This document shows, piece by piece, positions 1-9,206 of a stretch of DNA of 64,000 nucleotides. The notes below the pieces were generated by a model, which was not told where the DNA came from, searched no databases, and was given only the letters and a program-made list of their open reading frames with translations. The stretch is from positions 1 through 64,000 of the forward strand of contig JAEYOW010000044.1 in NCBI GenBank assembly GCA_023411375.1, written 5' to 3'. The translations under genes and the position numbers were made by a program. How positions within the stretch are numbered: the first letter of the stretch is position 1; each line of letters starts with the position of its first letter. This DNA comes from Bacillota bacterium. GTDB lineage: Bacteria; Bacillota; Clostridia; Christensenellales; Aristaeellaceae.

Positions 1-26
1 GGAAAATCCAAAAGTTTAGATTTTCC
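1..26. repeat. Short inverted repeat at window edge
   Basis: Eight bases, GGAAAATC (1-8), are repeated inverted as GATTTTCC (19-26) around a 10-nt loop. It lies downstream of the truncated Maff2-like gene. It could be a weak terminator or the end of something inserted into that gene; the window edge prevents a decision. Confidence 0.3.
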
Positions 27-106
27 CACAATGCTTATCTTTTGGTCTTTGGTTCGGAATAGTGTAGTGCTGGCGGTCTATCTCTTGTTTTCGGTTGCTT
101 GCTTCC

Positions 107-247
107 TTACCGTACATGAGCATTCGCGCCCGGATTATCGTTGCCATATCCTTCGAGCAGGTTGACGCCGCCCCAAACACCGAGACCCGCGCCGAGAGCG
201 ATCACCAACGTTTGCAGTACGTCGATTGCATTATTAAAGAATTCCAT
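107..247 (-). CDS. Maff2-family mobile-element membrane protein, C-terminally truncated
   Basis: This short reading frame starts at an ATG at 247 preceded by GGAGGT. It encodes 46 residues, beginning MEFFNNAIDVLQTLVIALG and continuing to a GYGNDNPGA segment. That is the N-terminal hydrophobic half of the Maff2 family, small membrane proteins found next to virD4 in Firmicute conjugative elements (family knowledge). Family members usually run to about 70-75 residues with a second hydrophobic segment. Here the similarity stops after NPGA and a stop codon follows five residues later. It lies 15 bp downstream of the VirD4-like gene and is probably co-transcribed with it. The truncation could reflect an insertion, a deletion or a contig-edge artefact. 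Confidence 0.6.
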   Translation of the reverse strand: MEFFNNAIDVLQTLVIALGAGLGVWGGVNLLEGYGNDNPGANAHVR

Positions 248-262
248 AGTCTACCTCCACCT

Positions 263-2077
263 TTATGAGTGATTTAAGAACAGAGAAAAAGGCGGCCTGT
301 TTTCGTTGGCCGCCCCAGGGGGGGCGGGCACATCCGTTTCAAAGACCTCGAATATGTCCATGGGGTTGGTTTTCAGTTTACAGGACATGAATTTTTCAAT
401 GTTGAAAGCGTTCTGTGGGTCAGCGTCGGACAGATACTTATAGTTTGGATGATGCGTGATATCGTACTTGTTGGAGAAGAATGGACGAACGCCACGCAGT
501 TGGAGAATGCACTTGTTCCCATTCATGACGGCCAGCTCATCCACCGACATCAAGGCTTTTCCGAGCTTGGTGTAGTTCAGGCTGTGGGAAACTTCGCGCC
601 CACGGCTTTCCCCTGTGTTGAAGCTGTCAATGGTCTCTTTTCCCAGCATCTCCTCGATTTCCTTTAGCGTTCCTTTTTCCTTGCCGCCCAGAAAAATCAT
701 GCTGTCACAGTTGCCCGTAATTGTTTCAGCACTGTCTTTATACAGTGCCTTTAACTGGCTCTGCGTCTGCAAAACAAGACAGGCCGAGATTTCTCGACTG
801 CGAATCGTCGCCATAAGCTTTTCTAATTTGGGAATCTGGCCTATGTTTGCGGCCTCGTCGATAAGGCAGCGCACATGGATAGGCAAACGCCCTCCATACA
901 CATCATCCGCCTTTTCACATAGGAGGTTAAAAAGCTGGGTGTACGCCATGCTCACAAGGAAGTTAAAAGTGTCGTCCGTATCGGATATGATGATGAACAG
1001 CGCGGTCTTTTCGTCGCCCAGCGTATCCAGCTCCATTTCGTCATAGGCGGTCAGATCGCGCAGCTCGGCAATGTCAAAGGGAGCCAAACGAGCGCCACAG
1101 CTCACAAGGATGGATTTTAAGGTTTTGCCCGCCGCAAGCTTAAATTTTCGGTATTGCCGCAGCGCAAAGTGAGTAGGCTTATCCTGCGCCAGCGCCTCAA
1201 ACAGAAGATCGACATTATTTTGAAAATATTCATCATCTTCCCGCACTTCCATCAGGCCGATCATATCAATCAACGAGGCAAAATTTTGGTTTTCCTCCGG
1301 CGCTTCATAATGGATATAGGCGATCAATGCCGTATAGAGCAAGGTTTCTGCCTTAATCCAGAAGTCATCTCCACTTTTCCCCTCCCCCTTTGTATTGGTT
1401 ATGAGAACCGTCACCAGCTTCAAAATGTCCTTTTCCGAATGAATGTAGGCGAAAGGGTTGTAGTGCATGGATTTTTTGAAGTTGATCGTGTTCAGTAGCT
1501 TGATTCGGTATCCCTTGCGTTTGAGCAGGCTTCCTGTTTGGCAAATTAAATCGCCTTTCGGATCGGTGACGACGTATGAACTGTGGCATTGCATCAGATT
1601 GGGTTTCAGCACAAAGCGAGTTTTGCCGCTGCCCGAGCCGCCGATAACCAGAATGTTTTTGTTCCGCGCAGTCTTAGGGTCTTTGGGGCGGCTGGTCATG
1701 GTCAGGCGTTCCGTCTGTGTGAGGATGACGTTGTTTTGGAACTTGGGGTCGATATAGGGTGCAATGTCCTCATGGGTTCCCCAACGCGCCGAACCGTACT
1801 CAATGTTTTTCCTGTACTTCTTGGCATTCTTGCTTTTGATATAGACGATGCCGCGAAGAATACAAGCAATGATCAGCCCCACGCACAGGTCGAACGGATG
1901 GAAGCTGGGCGTGAGGGAGCTAAACACAACGCCGAGTATACCGAATAAGTTCAGCACCTTTTCCAAAGCATCAGCGCCTTTGACCAGCCGCCACGCCAGC
2001 CCCAGCTTGCTGGATAACAGCGCGACAAACAGATACGGGAGATTGGTCAGGATGTTTTTTTTGATTTTCGGGTTCAT
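263..2077 (-). CDS. VirD4/TraG-type conjugative coupling protein (T4CP)
   Basis: This is a 604-residue type IV coupling ATPase, which links the relaxase-DNA complex to the conjugation channel at the inner membrane. Two hydrophobic segments lie near residues 12-28 and 40-80. The Walker A motif GGSGSGKT is at 146-153 and the Walker B motif CLIDEAA at 404-410; the DPKGDL motif near 172 is also typical. The ATG at 2077 has an AAGGAG site 7 nt upstream. The length fits the compact VirD4 proteins of Tn1549-like and CTn elements. It sits between a small membrane protein gene and the Maff2-like gene, the usual order in such elements. The VirB4/VirB6-type channel genes are not in the window and would be expected beyond its left edge. 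Confidence 0.93.
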   Translation of the reverse strand: MNPKIKKNILTNLPYLFVALLSSKLGLAWRLVKGADALEKVLNLFGILGVVFSSLTPSFHPFDLCVGLIIACILRGIVYIKSKNAKKYRKNIEYGSARWGTHEDIAPYIDPKFQNNVILTQTERLTMTSRPKDPKTARNKNILVIGGSGSGKTRFVLKPNLMQCHSSYVVTDPKGDLICQTGSLLKRKGYRIKLLNTINFKKSMHYNPFAYIHSEKDILKLVTVLITNTKGEGKSGDDFWIKAETLLYTALIAYIHYEAPEENQNFASLIDMIGLMEVREDDEYFQNNVDLLFEALAQDKPTHFALRQYRKFKLAAGKTLKSILVSCGARLAPFDIAELRDLTAYDEMELDTLGDEKTALFIIISDTDDTFNFLVSMAYTQLFNLLCEKADDVYGGRLPIHVRCLIDEAANIGQIPKLEKLMATIRSREISACLVLQTQSQLKALYKDSAETITGNCDSMIFLGGKEKGTLKEIEEMLGKETIDSFNTGESRGREVSHSLNYTKLGKALMSVDELAVMNGNKCILQLRGVRPFFSNKYDITHHPNYKYLSDADPQNAFNIEKFMSCKLKTNPMDIFEVFETDVPAPPGAANENRPPFSLFLNHS

Positions 2078-2168
2078 AGATCAGCTCCTTGAGATGTTTT
2101 GGAGGATGTCAGGGCATGAAAAGGGCAGGAGCGTTTACATTACTCCTGCCCGTGTACTTCTATGTTGC

Positions 2169-2467
2169 TTATGACCTGATAAAACCCTTTAAGATGCTGT
2201 TCAGCACCGCAATACGGATAACGCACCATTGCGCGATATGCGGGATGATGAACAGGAGAAAGCACAGCGTCAACCCGCATACCATGTTGCCCTCGGAGGT
2301 CAGCCCCAGCATCCAGCTTCCCATAACGACTAGGGACACAATACCGAGCAGCATTTTCAGAATCGTTGAGGAAATGCTGACCAGCAGAATGCCCCCCCTT
2401 GCAGCACGGAGGTTGCCAGCATGAGGGGTAAAGCGAGCAGTTTCAAGTGAAATCGTAGGATAAACAT
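2169..2467 (-). pseudogene. Small ICE membrane protein interrupted by a frameshift in a G7 run
   Basis: Two adjacent frames join into one plausible small membrane protein. The first starts at an ATG at 2467 with GGGAGG 8 nt upstream and reads MFILRFHLKLLALPLMLATS to a run of seven G on the coding strand (plus-strand C7 at 2392-2398), then stops at about 2357. The second frame continues with ILLVSISSTILKMLLGIVSL and ends at 2169. One extra G (or two fewer) restores a single frame of about 97-100 residues with two or three hydrophobic segments. I do not recognise a named family. It may be a pseudogene, a slippage-controlled gene or a sequencing error. It lies between the adhesin and virD4. Confidence 0.6.
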
Positions 2468-2614
2468 GAATATCGCCTCCCGCTGGCTGTGATGGAGCGA
2501 ATTCGCAGCTAAGGTGGAACCACCAGACGATGCAGTAGGTACATCAATAGCATAACCCCCTTTCGAACTTTCGTACAGGATGCAGAGTATCCGATTTCGG
2601 TTGGAACTCAATGA

Positions 2615-5600
2615 TTACTTGCGGCGTTTTTTGCCTCTCTCTCTTTGCTTTGCAGTATATCCAAGAGCCAATGCCAGCCCAGCCAGCATCAATCCTGCGC
2701 CTGCCCACATTACGGGAGTCATGGTCATTTCAAAGCCCGTCTGAATCCCTGAATAGTTTATGAAGCGGTACAGCTCAGTCGGCGCGACATATTGCTCGTC
2801 AATGGTCAGCTCAATTGTTTCATCGCTTTTGTTGTAGCCCTCCAATGTTTCGATTTCACGGATGACATACCTTCCCGGCGCAAGATCGATCACGCGGACG
2901 ATGCCATCCTCTCCAGATACCAGCTCGCATAGGTAATTACCCTCGGCGTCCTCCAATGCGAATTTTACCCCTGCCAGCGGATTCTTGCGGTTGTCAGTTT
3001 TTAAGAACTCGTAATGGTTTGGAATATCTGCACAGGTGTACTCCAACGGCTTGGTCAGGCTGCCGTTCACTACCAGTGAGATGTCCGCTATCGGGTTGAA
3101 GCCGTCAGGCGCATTCGTTTCGCGGATCGTGTATTGTCCGTAGGGTATCTTGGCGAACCGCACCATGCCCTCCGAATCGGAAATGGAGGAAATGATAGGT
3201 TCGCCATAAGCATTGAGCAGCGTAAAGGTTGCGCCTGCCAGCGGCTTCCCATCAGTATCTACCTTTTTTAACAGGATTTCATTGGGCTGATTCACGATGG
3301 TGGCAAGGGGCTTATCCGAATTGACAAAGCTGCCGTCCACGGTGAGCCGAATGATGATCTCGCTGCGAAGATAGCCCGATGGTGGCGCGGTTTCCACGAT
3401 GGTATAGCTGCCGAAGGGAATCTTCTCAAAGGCCACAACGCCCAATTCATCAGACACAGCCGTCATCAGCGTGGAGCCGTCCTCTTTTTGTAGCGCAAAC
3501 CCCACGCCAGCCAGCGGCAGACCGCTTTCATTCTGCTTGAGCAGCGTAACGCGGGTGTAAGTGTCATGGATAGTGGAATCACCTGTAGCACTGCCGTTTG
3601 CATCAACGAAGAAGGACATTTCCGCTTCATTGAGCGCGTAGCCGTCAGGCGCAAGCACCTCGCGGAAGGTGTACCTGCCTGGTACGACGGGTATGTTGGG
3701 AATTTGCCCGTTTTCATCGGTGACAGCGCGGTAGATGATCTCGCCCTTTTCGTTCTCTACTTCAATCAATGCACCGGGAAGGGTTTGCTCGCCCGTGATG
3801 TCCGTCTTGTTCAGAGTGATTTCGGTATAGATCAGCTCGTCATGCACCGCTTCGGGCAGGGTGACATGAATCACATGATCGACCTGCGCGTCAGGATCGA
3901 GGGTGAGGGTGAAGCATTCAGGGTTGAGTTTCCAGCCAACGGGCGCTGACAACTCTTTGATGTAGTAATCACCATGCGGGAAACAGCCCTCAAACGTCAG
4001 CGTTCCTTCGGCACCCGTCGCGCCTGTGGCGACGAGCGTATCCGCCATGAGTGCTCCGTTGCCGTAATGGATGTCCTTATCGTTGTACAGCCCGAACACG
4101 AAGCCTTCGCCGGGTGTGTTGACAATGGTCTGCGTTACCGTGCCATCGTTGCCTTGAACGGCTTGCAAGCTCTCCTTTTCCTTTTTCAAGGTGATTTCCG
4201 CGGGCAGAAAAGCGTTGCTGACAGTAACGGTTTCAACCACAACAGGCGTTTGATGATCAGCAAAAGCCAGTTCCACATCGTGACGGGAGCCGTCAAAGGC
4301 GTACCCTTCGGGAGTAGACGATTCGATCAGGTAGTATTTGCCGAGGGGCAGCGTCATGGAAGCGTCCGCGCCCTCTGCTGTTGTTGTGATGGTTTCGATC
4401 AGCGTATCCTTTTCGTACCAGACCGTACCATCCTTGCCGATAACTGCTTCTGCGGCGCGAAGTTCAAACACCGCACCGGCAAGAAAACCTTCCTCATAAA
4501 CAGGCTGATGGTGCTCGTTGCCGAAAGCATCCATCCGCGTTTCAAAGCTCGTAAGCTGCAAGCCCTTCTTTTCCACGACGATATTGCCCTTCACGGGCGT
4601 GTTGGGAACTTCAACCGTCACCTCGTAGACCTCACCAGCCACATCACCCGCATGACCGACGAAAACCTCCACGGCTTCCGCGTTGAGCAGATACCCTTCG
4701 GGAGACTTCACTTCCTCGACGAAGTATTGCCCCCAAGTGACGGTTTCGGGGAGCGTGACCTCGCCGCTTTCGTCGGTGACGAAGGTATCCAGCTCCATAG
4801 GCGTGGGATAGCTGACACGCTGCGTGATATAGTTGCCGTCCGCGTCTTTCAGCTTGAAAGCCGTCCCCGCCAACGTGACGGACTTGCCCGTTTCCGCATC
4901 GAGCTTGATGATGCGCAGTCTGTAATGGATTGCCTGATTATTTAGGATTAGCGTGGGCGGGTCTTTCAGGTTCTCCGTACCGTCGATCATCACGTCGATG
5001 GGGCGCATGATGGCGTAGCCGTCCTTGCCGACCACCTGACGCAGCACATACACTCCGTAGGGCATGGCTTTTGTGGTAGCGCGTCCGTACTTATTCGTCG
5101 CCAAGTAATCGCGCTCCACGTCGCGGGCGTTGGCGTAGCTGCCCGCGCTTTTCAGATACACCTCGAACTCCGCGCCCTTTTCTGGGGTTTCGATTACACC
5201 CGCATCGCTATGAATCTCGTTATCGCCTGTGAATTTCACGATGCCAAACGCGCCATACAGTATTTCGTTGGTTTTCAGTCCTTCATAGGTGATGACGGCT
5301 TCGGCAGATTGCAATGCGGCGCTGCGAGCATCCACAAAAAAGGACTTATCGCTGGGCTGATAGCCTGTAGGCGGCGCGACCTCCACGATTTCATACAGGG
5401 CAGGCCAAAGCTCGCCCGTGGTAACGGAAGCGTCATCACCCTCGGTTTTAAGCGATTGAATCACCACCGCGCCCTTTTCATAGACAACATAGCCCTGACG
5501 ATCCTTCACGTCCTCGCCAGCCAAGACGCGGAACTCCGTGCCCGTGAGAACACCGTCGCCGCGAGTGGCAGGGGCGCTGATGCTTACGGGAGCAGGCAGC

Positions 5601-8600
5601 TTGCTCGAAGCCTTTGAAGGCGCGGGATTGTCGCCGTCGTATTCCTCCGCGTCACGCTTGTACAGCTTGAGCTTGACCTGTACGGGTCGGTTGGTTGCTG
5701 TAAGCACAGTCGTTTCGTCCGACTTCACCGTAGCGTCCAGCGATATCTCCTCAAAGAGATAGCCTGTCGTTGCGCAATGCTCCAGCACGATGTAGCGCCC
5801 CTTGCGGAGCGGTTCGGAAACGGCAATACCGTCCTTGCCCGTTACCATCGTGGCAGCAAGCCCTTCACCGTACTCGTCGTTGTAGTAGATGTCGAATTGC
5901 ACGCCCTCGATGGGGTTGCCGTTCAGCCGATCCGTCTTGATGAGCTTGATAAAACCCTTTGTCGGCTCGTTTTCGGCAATGACTTCATAGGTTTCCATAT
6001 TCTCACCATCAATGACTACCTGTGCGGAGAAAGCGTTGTCCACGAAATGCGGCGGCACAACCGTTTCCGTGATGCTGTACGTTCCCCATGTGAGAAGCGG
6101 TGATTCCGCGATGCCCTCCGCGTCCGTGGTGATGACGGCGACGTCCGTACGGTTATCGCTGCCGTTATGGGATGGCAGACCGCTGACACGGGTGATGGTG
6201 AACTCCGCTCCTGCCAATGCGTCCTGCGTAAGCTGATCCTTTTTCACGATACGGATTTTGCCTTGAATGGGCTGATTGGTTGCGTGAAGGTCTGTGGTTT
6301 CATCCGAACGGATAACGGCGTCTATCTCAACCAACTCCGCCACATAGCCAACGGGATTGTTACGCTCCTTGACGATATAGCTACCCTTGCGAAGCGCGGG
6401 CGACACGGCGACGCCCTTCTGATCGGTGGTCATGCTGCCAGCCAAGCCGCTGCCGTACTCGTCGTTGTAGTAGATGTCGAAGGTAACGCCCGCAACCGGG
6501 ACGGCGTCCAGCGCGTTCGTTTTCACAAGGCGAAGCAAACCCTTCGTGGGTTCGTTCTCCACCTCGACGGTATAGGTCTTGCCGTTCTCGTAGGCTTCGA
6601 TTTCAATGAAAAAATGATTGTCCACAAAATGCGGCGGCACTTTGGTTTCCTCCACCCTGTACCGTCCCCAATCCAGCCAGCCCGTTTCGGCAGCGCCGTT
6701 TGCGTCGGTGGTCAGCACGGCGACGACCTCGCCCACGCCGCTTCTACCAGCGGGAGCAGACAAGCGCGTGACGGTGAACTCCACGCCCGACAACGGCTGC
6801 TTGGTAAGCTGGTCTTTCTTTACGATGCGGATTTTGCCTGCCATCACATCATTGGTAAAGGTCACGGCGGATGTGTTTCCTGCCGTCACCGTTACGTTTT
6901 GCGTGCTGGTCACAGCCACAGTATAGCCCTGTGGCGCGGATTTCTCCCGAACGGTATAGCTTCCGGGTTGGAGGTTGGCGAAGGCCGCTATACCATTCGC
7001 GCCTGTGATCTGCTTTTGGATGACGCTGCCTGATGCGTTTAGCAGCTCATACACCGCGCCAGCCAGCGTCGCGCCTGTTTGCGCGTCCTGCTTGGTGACG
7101 GACGCAGACCCCATCGGCACATCGAATTTGACGGAAACGGATTTGAGCTTGTAGGGATAACCGTACTGCGGGATCAGCACCTTTTGAATTTCTACGGAGG
7201 GAACGCCCACAAGGAAGCTAGCTTCCTCGTCCTCGGAACTGACAGATTCTACCTTGACGGTGAAGCTGCTTTTGGAGGACGTGACGGAGATCGTATCGCC
7301 GCTGTTGAGGTAATAGTAGCTGCCGTCCGAGCCTGCGGTATTGCCCGTCACACTTCCGACGGATCTGCTGACGCGCATCATATCTGCGTCGGTGGTGAGC
7401 GTCACCGTCCCCACATAGCCGCTGCCCGACGCAACGGTGGATTTGCCCGACACATTGATGTTGCCCGTGATCCTTCCGCGGGCAATGCCGTTCGCCGCCA
7501 GCCAGCGGGCGTATTCCAAATAAACGGCGGGCGCTTGTCCGCTGGCGCGATAGAAATTATCCATGTTCCAGTAGGAACGGACGTACTGTGCGCCCTCCAG
7601 CTCGCGGATCACCTGCCGAATGGCGAACTGTCCCGCGACGCGCGACCATGTTAGGTTGTCCGAATCACTCTGATCCAGCGCCATGAAGGGGTAGGTGTGG
7701 CGCAGCACCCACGCGATAGCGTGCATGGTGGAGTCGTGGTAGATGATACTGGAATAGCCGGGATTGTTGCGGTACGAGTCGATGTCCACGATCATGTACG
7801 GGCCTTTGGGCTGCTGACCGCCGCCGGAGATGTTCTCGCCGGGGCCTGACAGGTTATGCTCCAAGCAGTACACCGTGAAACCGTCCAAATAGTGCGGCGT
7901 GGCGTAGATCGTGCCGTGGTCTGCGGATTTGGCGATCTGCTTGTAATCGCTGTCCTTGCCCGAACTGCCGTACAAGCCGCTTTGCCCCGCATAGAAGGTC
8001 GGGATATGCACGCTGATGTTTTTGAGCGAAAAGCCGTTCATGGGGCTTGCGGAGCGCAGACTGTACGTTTGAGGGACGCTCGTAAAGGCGTAGTCCGTAA
8101 CGCTCAACTCCTGCACATCTGTTGCGGCTGTTTCGGAAGCCAACACATAGACGGTGGCGGTATCCGTCCATTTGAGCGTACCGTCCGCGAAATCGTCGCC
8201 GTACAGGTAGCGCACCAAAAGCCAATAGCGACCAAGGCTATCCTGCTCAACGCTTTCCACCTGTACAGTGGCATCGTTCATGAACACGCCCATGCAGTCG
8301 TCGCCGTCGTAGTCATCCGCTGCGGTTTCGTCAATAGCGGGATAGACCCTTGTAGCTGTGGTGACTGCGAGATAGTCGCCATCCTGCGCGGAAGGCGGTT
8401 CGGATGTCTCCTGCGGCAAAGGTTCATCTGTTTGGACGGGCTGTTCGGTTACTTCGGCGGCAGGATCGTTCAAAGGGATGTCCGCGGTGGGCGTTTCGGT
8501 GACAGCACGCACGTTATCGCCTTCCACCACAAAGGTAATCAGCTCGCCGACGTCAGACGCCGTCCAAGCAGCAGGCATCGCGCTTGCCAATTCGTTGGCG

Positions 8601-9184
8601 TCATCGTCTATGAGTAGGGTATCCGCCAGTGAGCTTTCAGCAACATACCCGACAACGGATTCATAATCGTCTGTCACAAACCATACCTTGACGCTGTTGC
8701 CATCCTCGCGCTGCACCACCTCCGTTGCCAACAGTACCGCGCCGCCGTTGGTAATGGTGAAAAAGTGATCTGTCCTGCCTGCTGCATGATATACGTCGGC
8801 TGCGCTCAATGTCGTAACATACGCATGACCATTGACGGCGACCCAGCTTTCTATGTCGGAAGGAACGGGTGTTTCACCGGGGAGAGATTCGGATGTGATT
8901 TCCACAGGCCCATTCGTGGGTTTGGGCGTAGGTTCGGGCGTGGCTTCGGCTGTTTCATCCTCCGATAAGGGCGTTTCCGGCACAACTTCTTCGGGCGGCG
9001 ATTCCTCAGCAGGACTGTCCTCCTGCGGCTCAGCGGCTTCTCCATCCGCCCTTTCGTCTGTCACAGCAGGTTCTGCCGGGGCTGAGTCATGTTCTTCCGC
9101 GAAAACGCCCATGGATACAGCGGAAAGCAGCATCATTACCGCCACCAACAGCGCAAGGTATCTCTTGATTTTCTTGGCGTACAT
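2615..9184 (-). CDS. Giant ICE-borne SpaA/Cna-B surface adhesin with thioester-like domain
   Basis: This 2189-residue exported protein has a signal peptide (hydrophobic segment at 10-28, ending VFAEE) and a Glu/Pro/Thr-rich linker (30-105). An SH3-like region follows. A thioester-type (TQXA) domain has a candidate Cys in VYCLEHN (about residue 440) and a candidate Gln in GQFAIRQ (about residue 520). About 14 Cna-B/SpaA beta-sandwich repeats run from about residue 690 to 2130. They start with patterns such as KIRIVKKDQLT and end GxYxxxE, and presumably form Lys-Asn/Asp isopeptide bonds. The C-terminus is GIQTGFE, a hydrophobic helix and an Arg/Lys tail, so it is a sorting signal without LPXTG. 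The sortase gene lies 22 bp upstream, so the two are probably co-transcribed. It resembles the CD1107-type proteins of clostridial conjugative elements, and its role is probably attachment to host tissue or to mating partners. Confidence 0.88.
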   Translation of the reverse strand: MYAKKIKRYLALLVAVMMLLSAVSMGVFAEEHDSAPAEPAVTDERADGEAAEPQEDSPAEESPPEEVVPETPLSEDETAEATPEPTPKPTNGPVEITSESLPGETPVPSDIESWVAVNGHAYVTTLSAADVYHAAGRTDHFFTITNGGAVLLATEVVQREDGNSVKVWFVTDDYESVVGYVAESSLADTLLIDDDANELASAMPAAWTASDVGELITFVVEGDNVRAVTETPTADIPLNDPAAEVTEQPVQTDEPLPQETSEPPSAQDGDYLAVTTATRVYPAIDETAADDYDGDDCMGVFMNDATVQVESVEQDSLGRYWLLVRYLYGDDFADGTLKWTDTATVYVLASETAATDVQELSVTDYAFTSVPQTYSLRSASPMNGFSLKNISVHIPTFYAGQSGLYGSSGKDSDYKQIAKSADHGTIYATPHYLDGFTVYCLEHNLSGPGENISGGGQQPKGPYMIVDIDSYRNNPGYSSIIYHDSTMHAIAWVLRHTYPFMALDQSDSDNLTWSRVAGQFAIRQVIRELEGAQYVRSYWNMDNFYRASGQAPAVYLEYARWLAANGIARGRITGNINVSGKSTVASGSGYVGTVTLTTDADMMRVSRSVGSVTGNTAGSDGSYYYLNSGDTISVTSSKSSFTVKVESVSSEDEEASFLVGVPSVEIQKVLIPQYGYPYKLKSVSVKFDVPMGSASVTKQDAQTGATLAGAVYELLNASGSVIQKQITGANGIAAFANLQPGSYTVREKSAPQGYTVAVTSTQNVTVTAGNTSAVTFTNDVMAGKIRIVKKDQLTKQPLSGVEFTVTRLSAPAGRSGVGEVVAVLTTDANGAAETGWLDWGRYRVEETKVPPHFVDNHFFIEIEAYENGKTYTVEVENEPTKGLLRLVKTNALDAVPVAGVTFDIYYNDEYGSGLAGSMTTDQKGVAVSPALRKGSYIVKERNNPVGYVAELVEIDAVIRSDETTDLHATNQPIQGKIRIVKKDQLTQDALAGAEFTITRVSGLPSHNGSDNRTDVAVITTDAEGIAESPLLTWGTYSITETVVPPHFVDNAFSAQVVIDGENMETYEVIAENEPTKGFIKLIKTDRLNGNPIEGVQFDIYYNDEYGEGLAATMVTGKDGIAVSEPLRKGRYIVLEHCATTGYLFEEISLDATVKSDETTVLTATNRPVQVKLKLYKRDAEEYDGDNPAPSKASSKLPAPVSISAPATRGDGVLTGTEFRVLAGEDVKDRQGYVVYEKGAVVIQSLKTEGDDASVTTGELWPALYEIVEVAPPTGYQPSDKSFFVDARSAALQSAEAVITYEGLKTNEILYGAFGIVKFTGDNEIHSDAGVIETPEKGAEFEVYLKSAGSYANARDVERDYLATNKYGRATTKAMPYGVYVLRQVVGKDGYAIMRPIDVMIDGTENLKDPPTLILNNQAIHYRLRIIKLDAETGKSVTLAGTAFKLKDADGNYITQRVSYPTPMELDTFVTDESGEVTLPETVTWGQYFVEEVKSPEGYLLNAEAVEVFVGHAGDVAGEVYEVTVEVPNTPVKGNIVVEKKGLQLTSFETRMDAFGNEHHQPVYEEGFLAGAVFELRAAEAVIGKDGTVWYEKDTLIETITTTAEGADASMTLPLGKYYLIESSTPEGYAFDGSRHDVELAFADHQTPVVVETVTVSNAFLPAEITLKKEKESLQAVQGNDGTVTQTIVNTPGEGFVFGLYNDKDIHYGNGALMADTLVATGATGAEGTLTFEGCFPHGDYYIKELSAPVGWKLNPECFTLTLDPDAQVDHVIHVTLPEAVHDELIYTEITLNKTDITGEQTLPGALIEVENEKGEIIYRAVTDENGQIPNIPVVPGRYTFREVLAPDGYALNEAEMSFFVDANGSATGDSTIHDTYTRVTLLKQNESGLPLAGVGFALQKEDGSTLMTAVSDELGVVAFEKIPFGSYTIVETAPPSGYLRSEIIIRLTVDGSFVNSDKPLATIVNQPNEILLKKVDTDGKPLAGATFTLLNAYGEPIISSISDSEGMVRFAKIPYGQYTIRETNAPDGFNPIADISLVVNGSLTKPLEYTCADIPNHYEFLKTDNRKNPLAGVKFALEDAEGNYLCELVSGEDGIVRVIDLAPGRYVIREIETLEGYNKSDETIELTIDEQYVAPTELYRFINYSGIQTGFEMTMTPVMWAGAGLMLAGLALALGYTAKQRERGKKRRK

Positions 9185-9206
9185 ACATTTTTCCCTTTCT
9201 ATTTGT

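Noticed and set aside
2800..8000. CRISPR-like or tandem DNA repeat array in the adhesin gene
   Set aside because: The repeats are protein domains of about 70-100 residues with diverged DNA. There are no short identical repeats with spacers.
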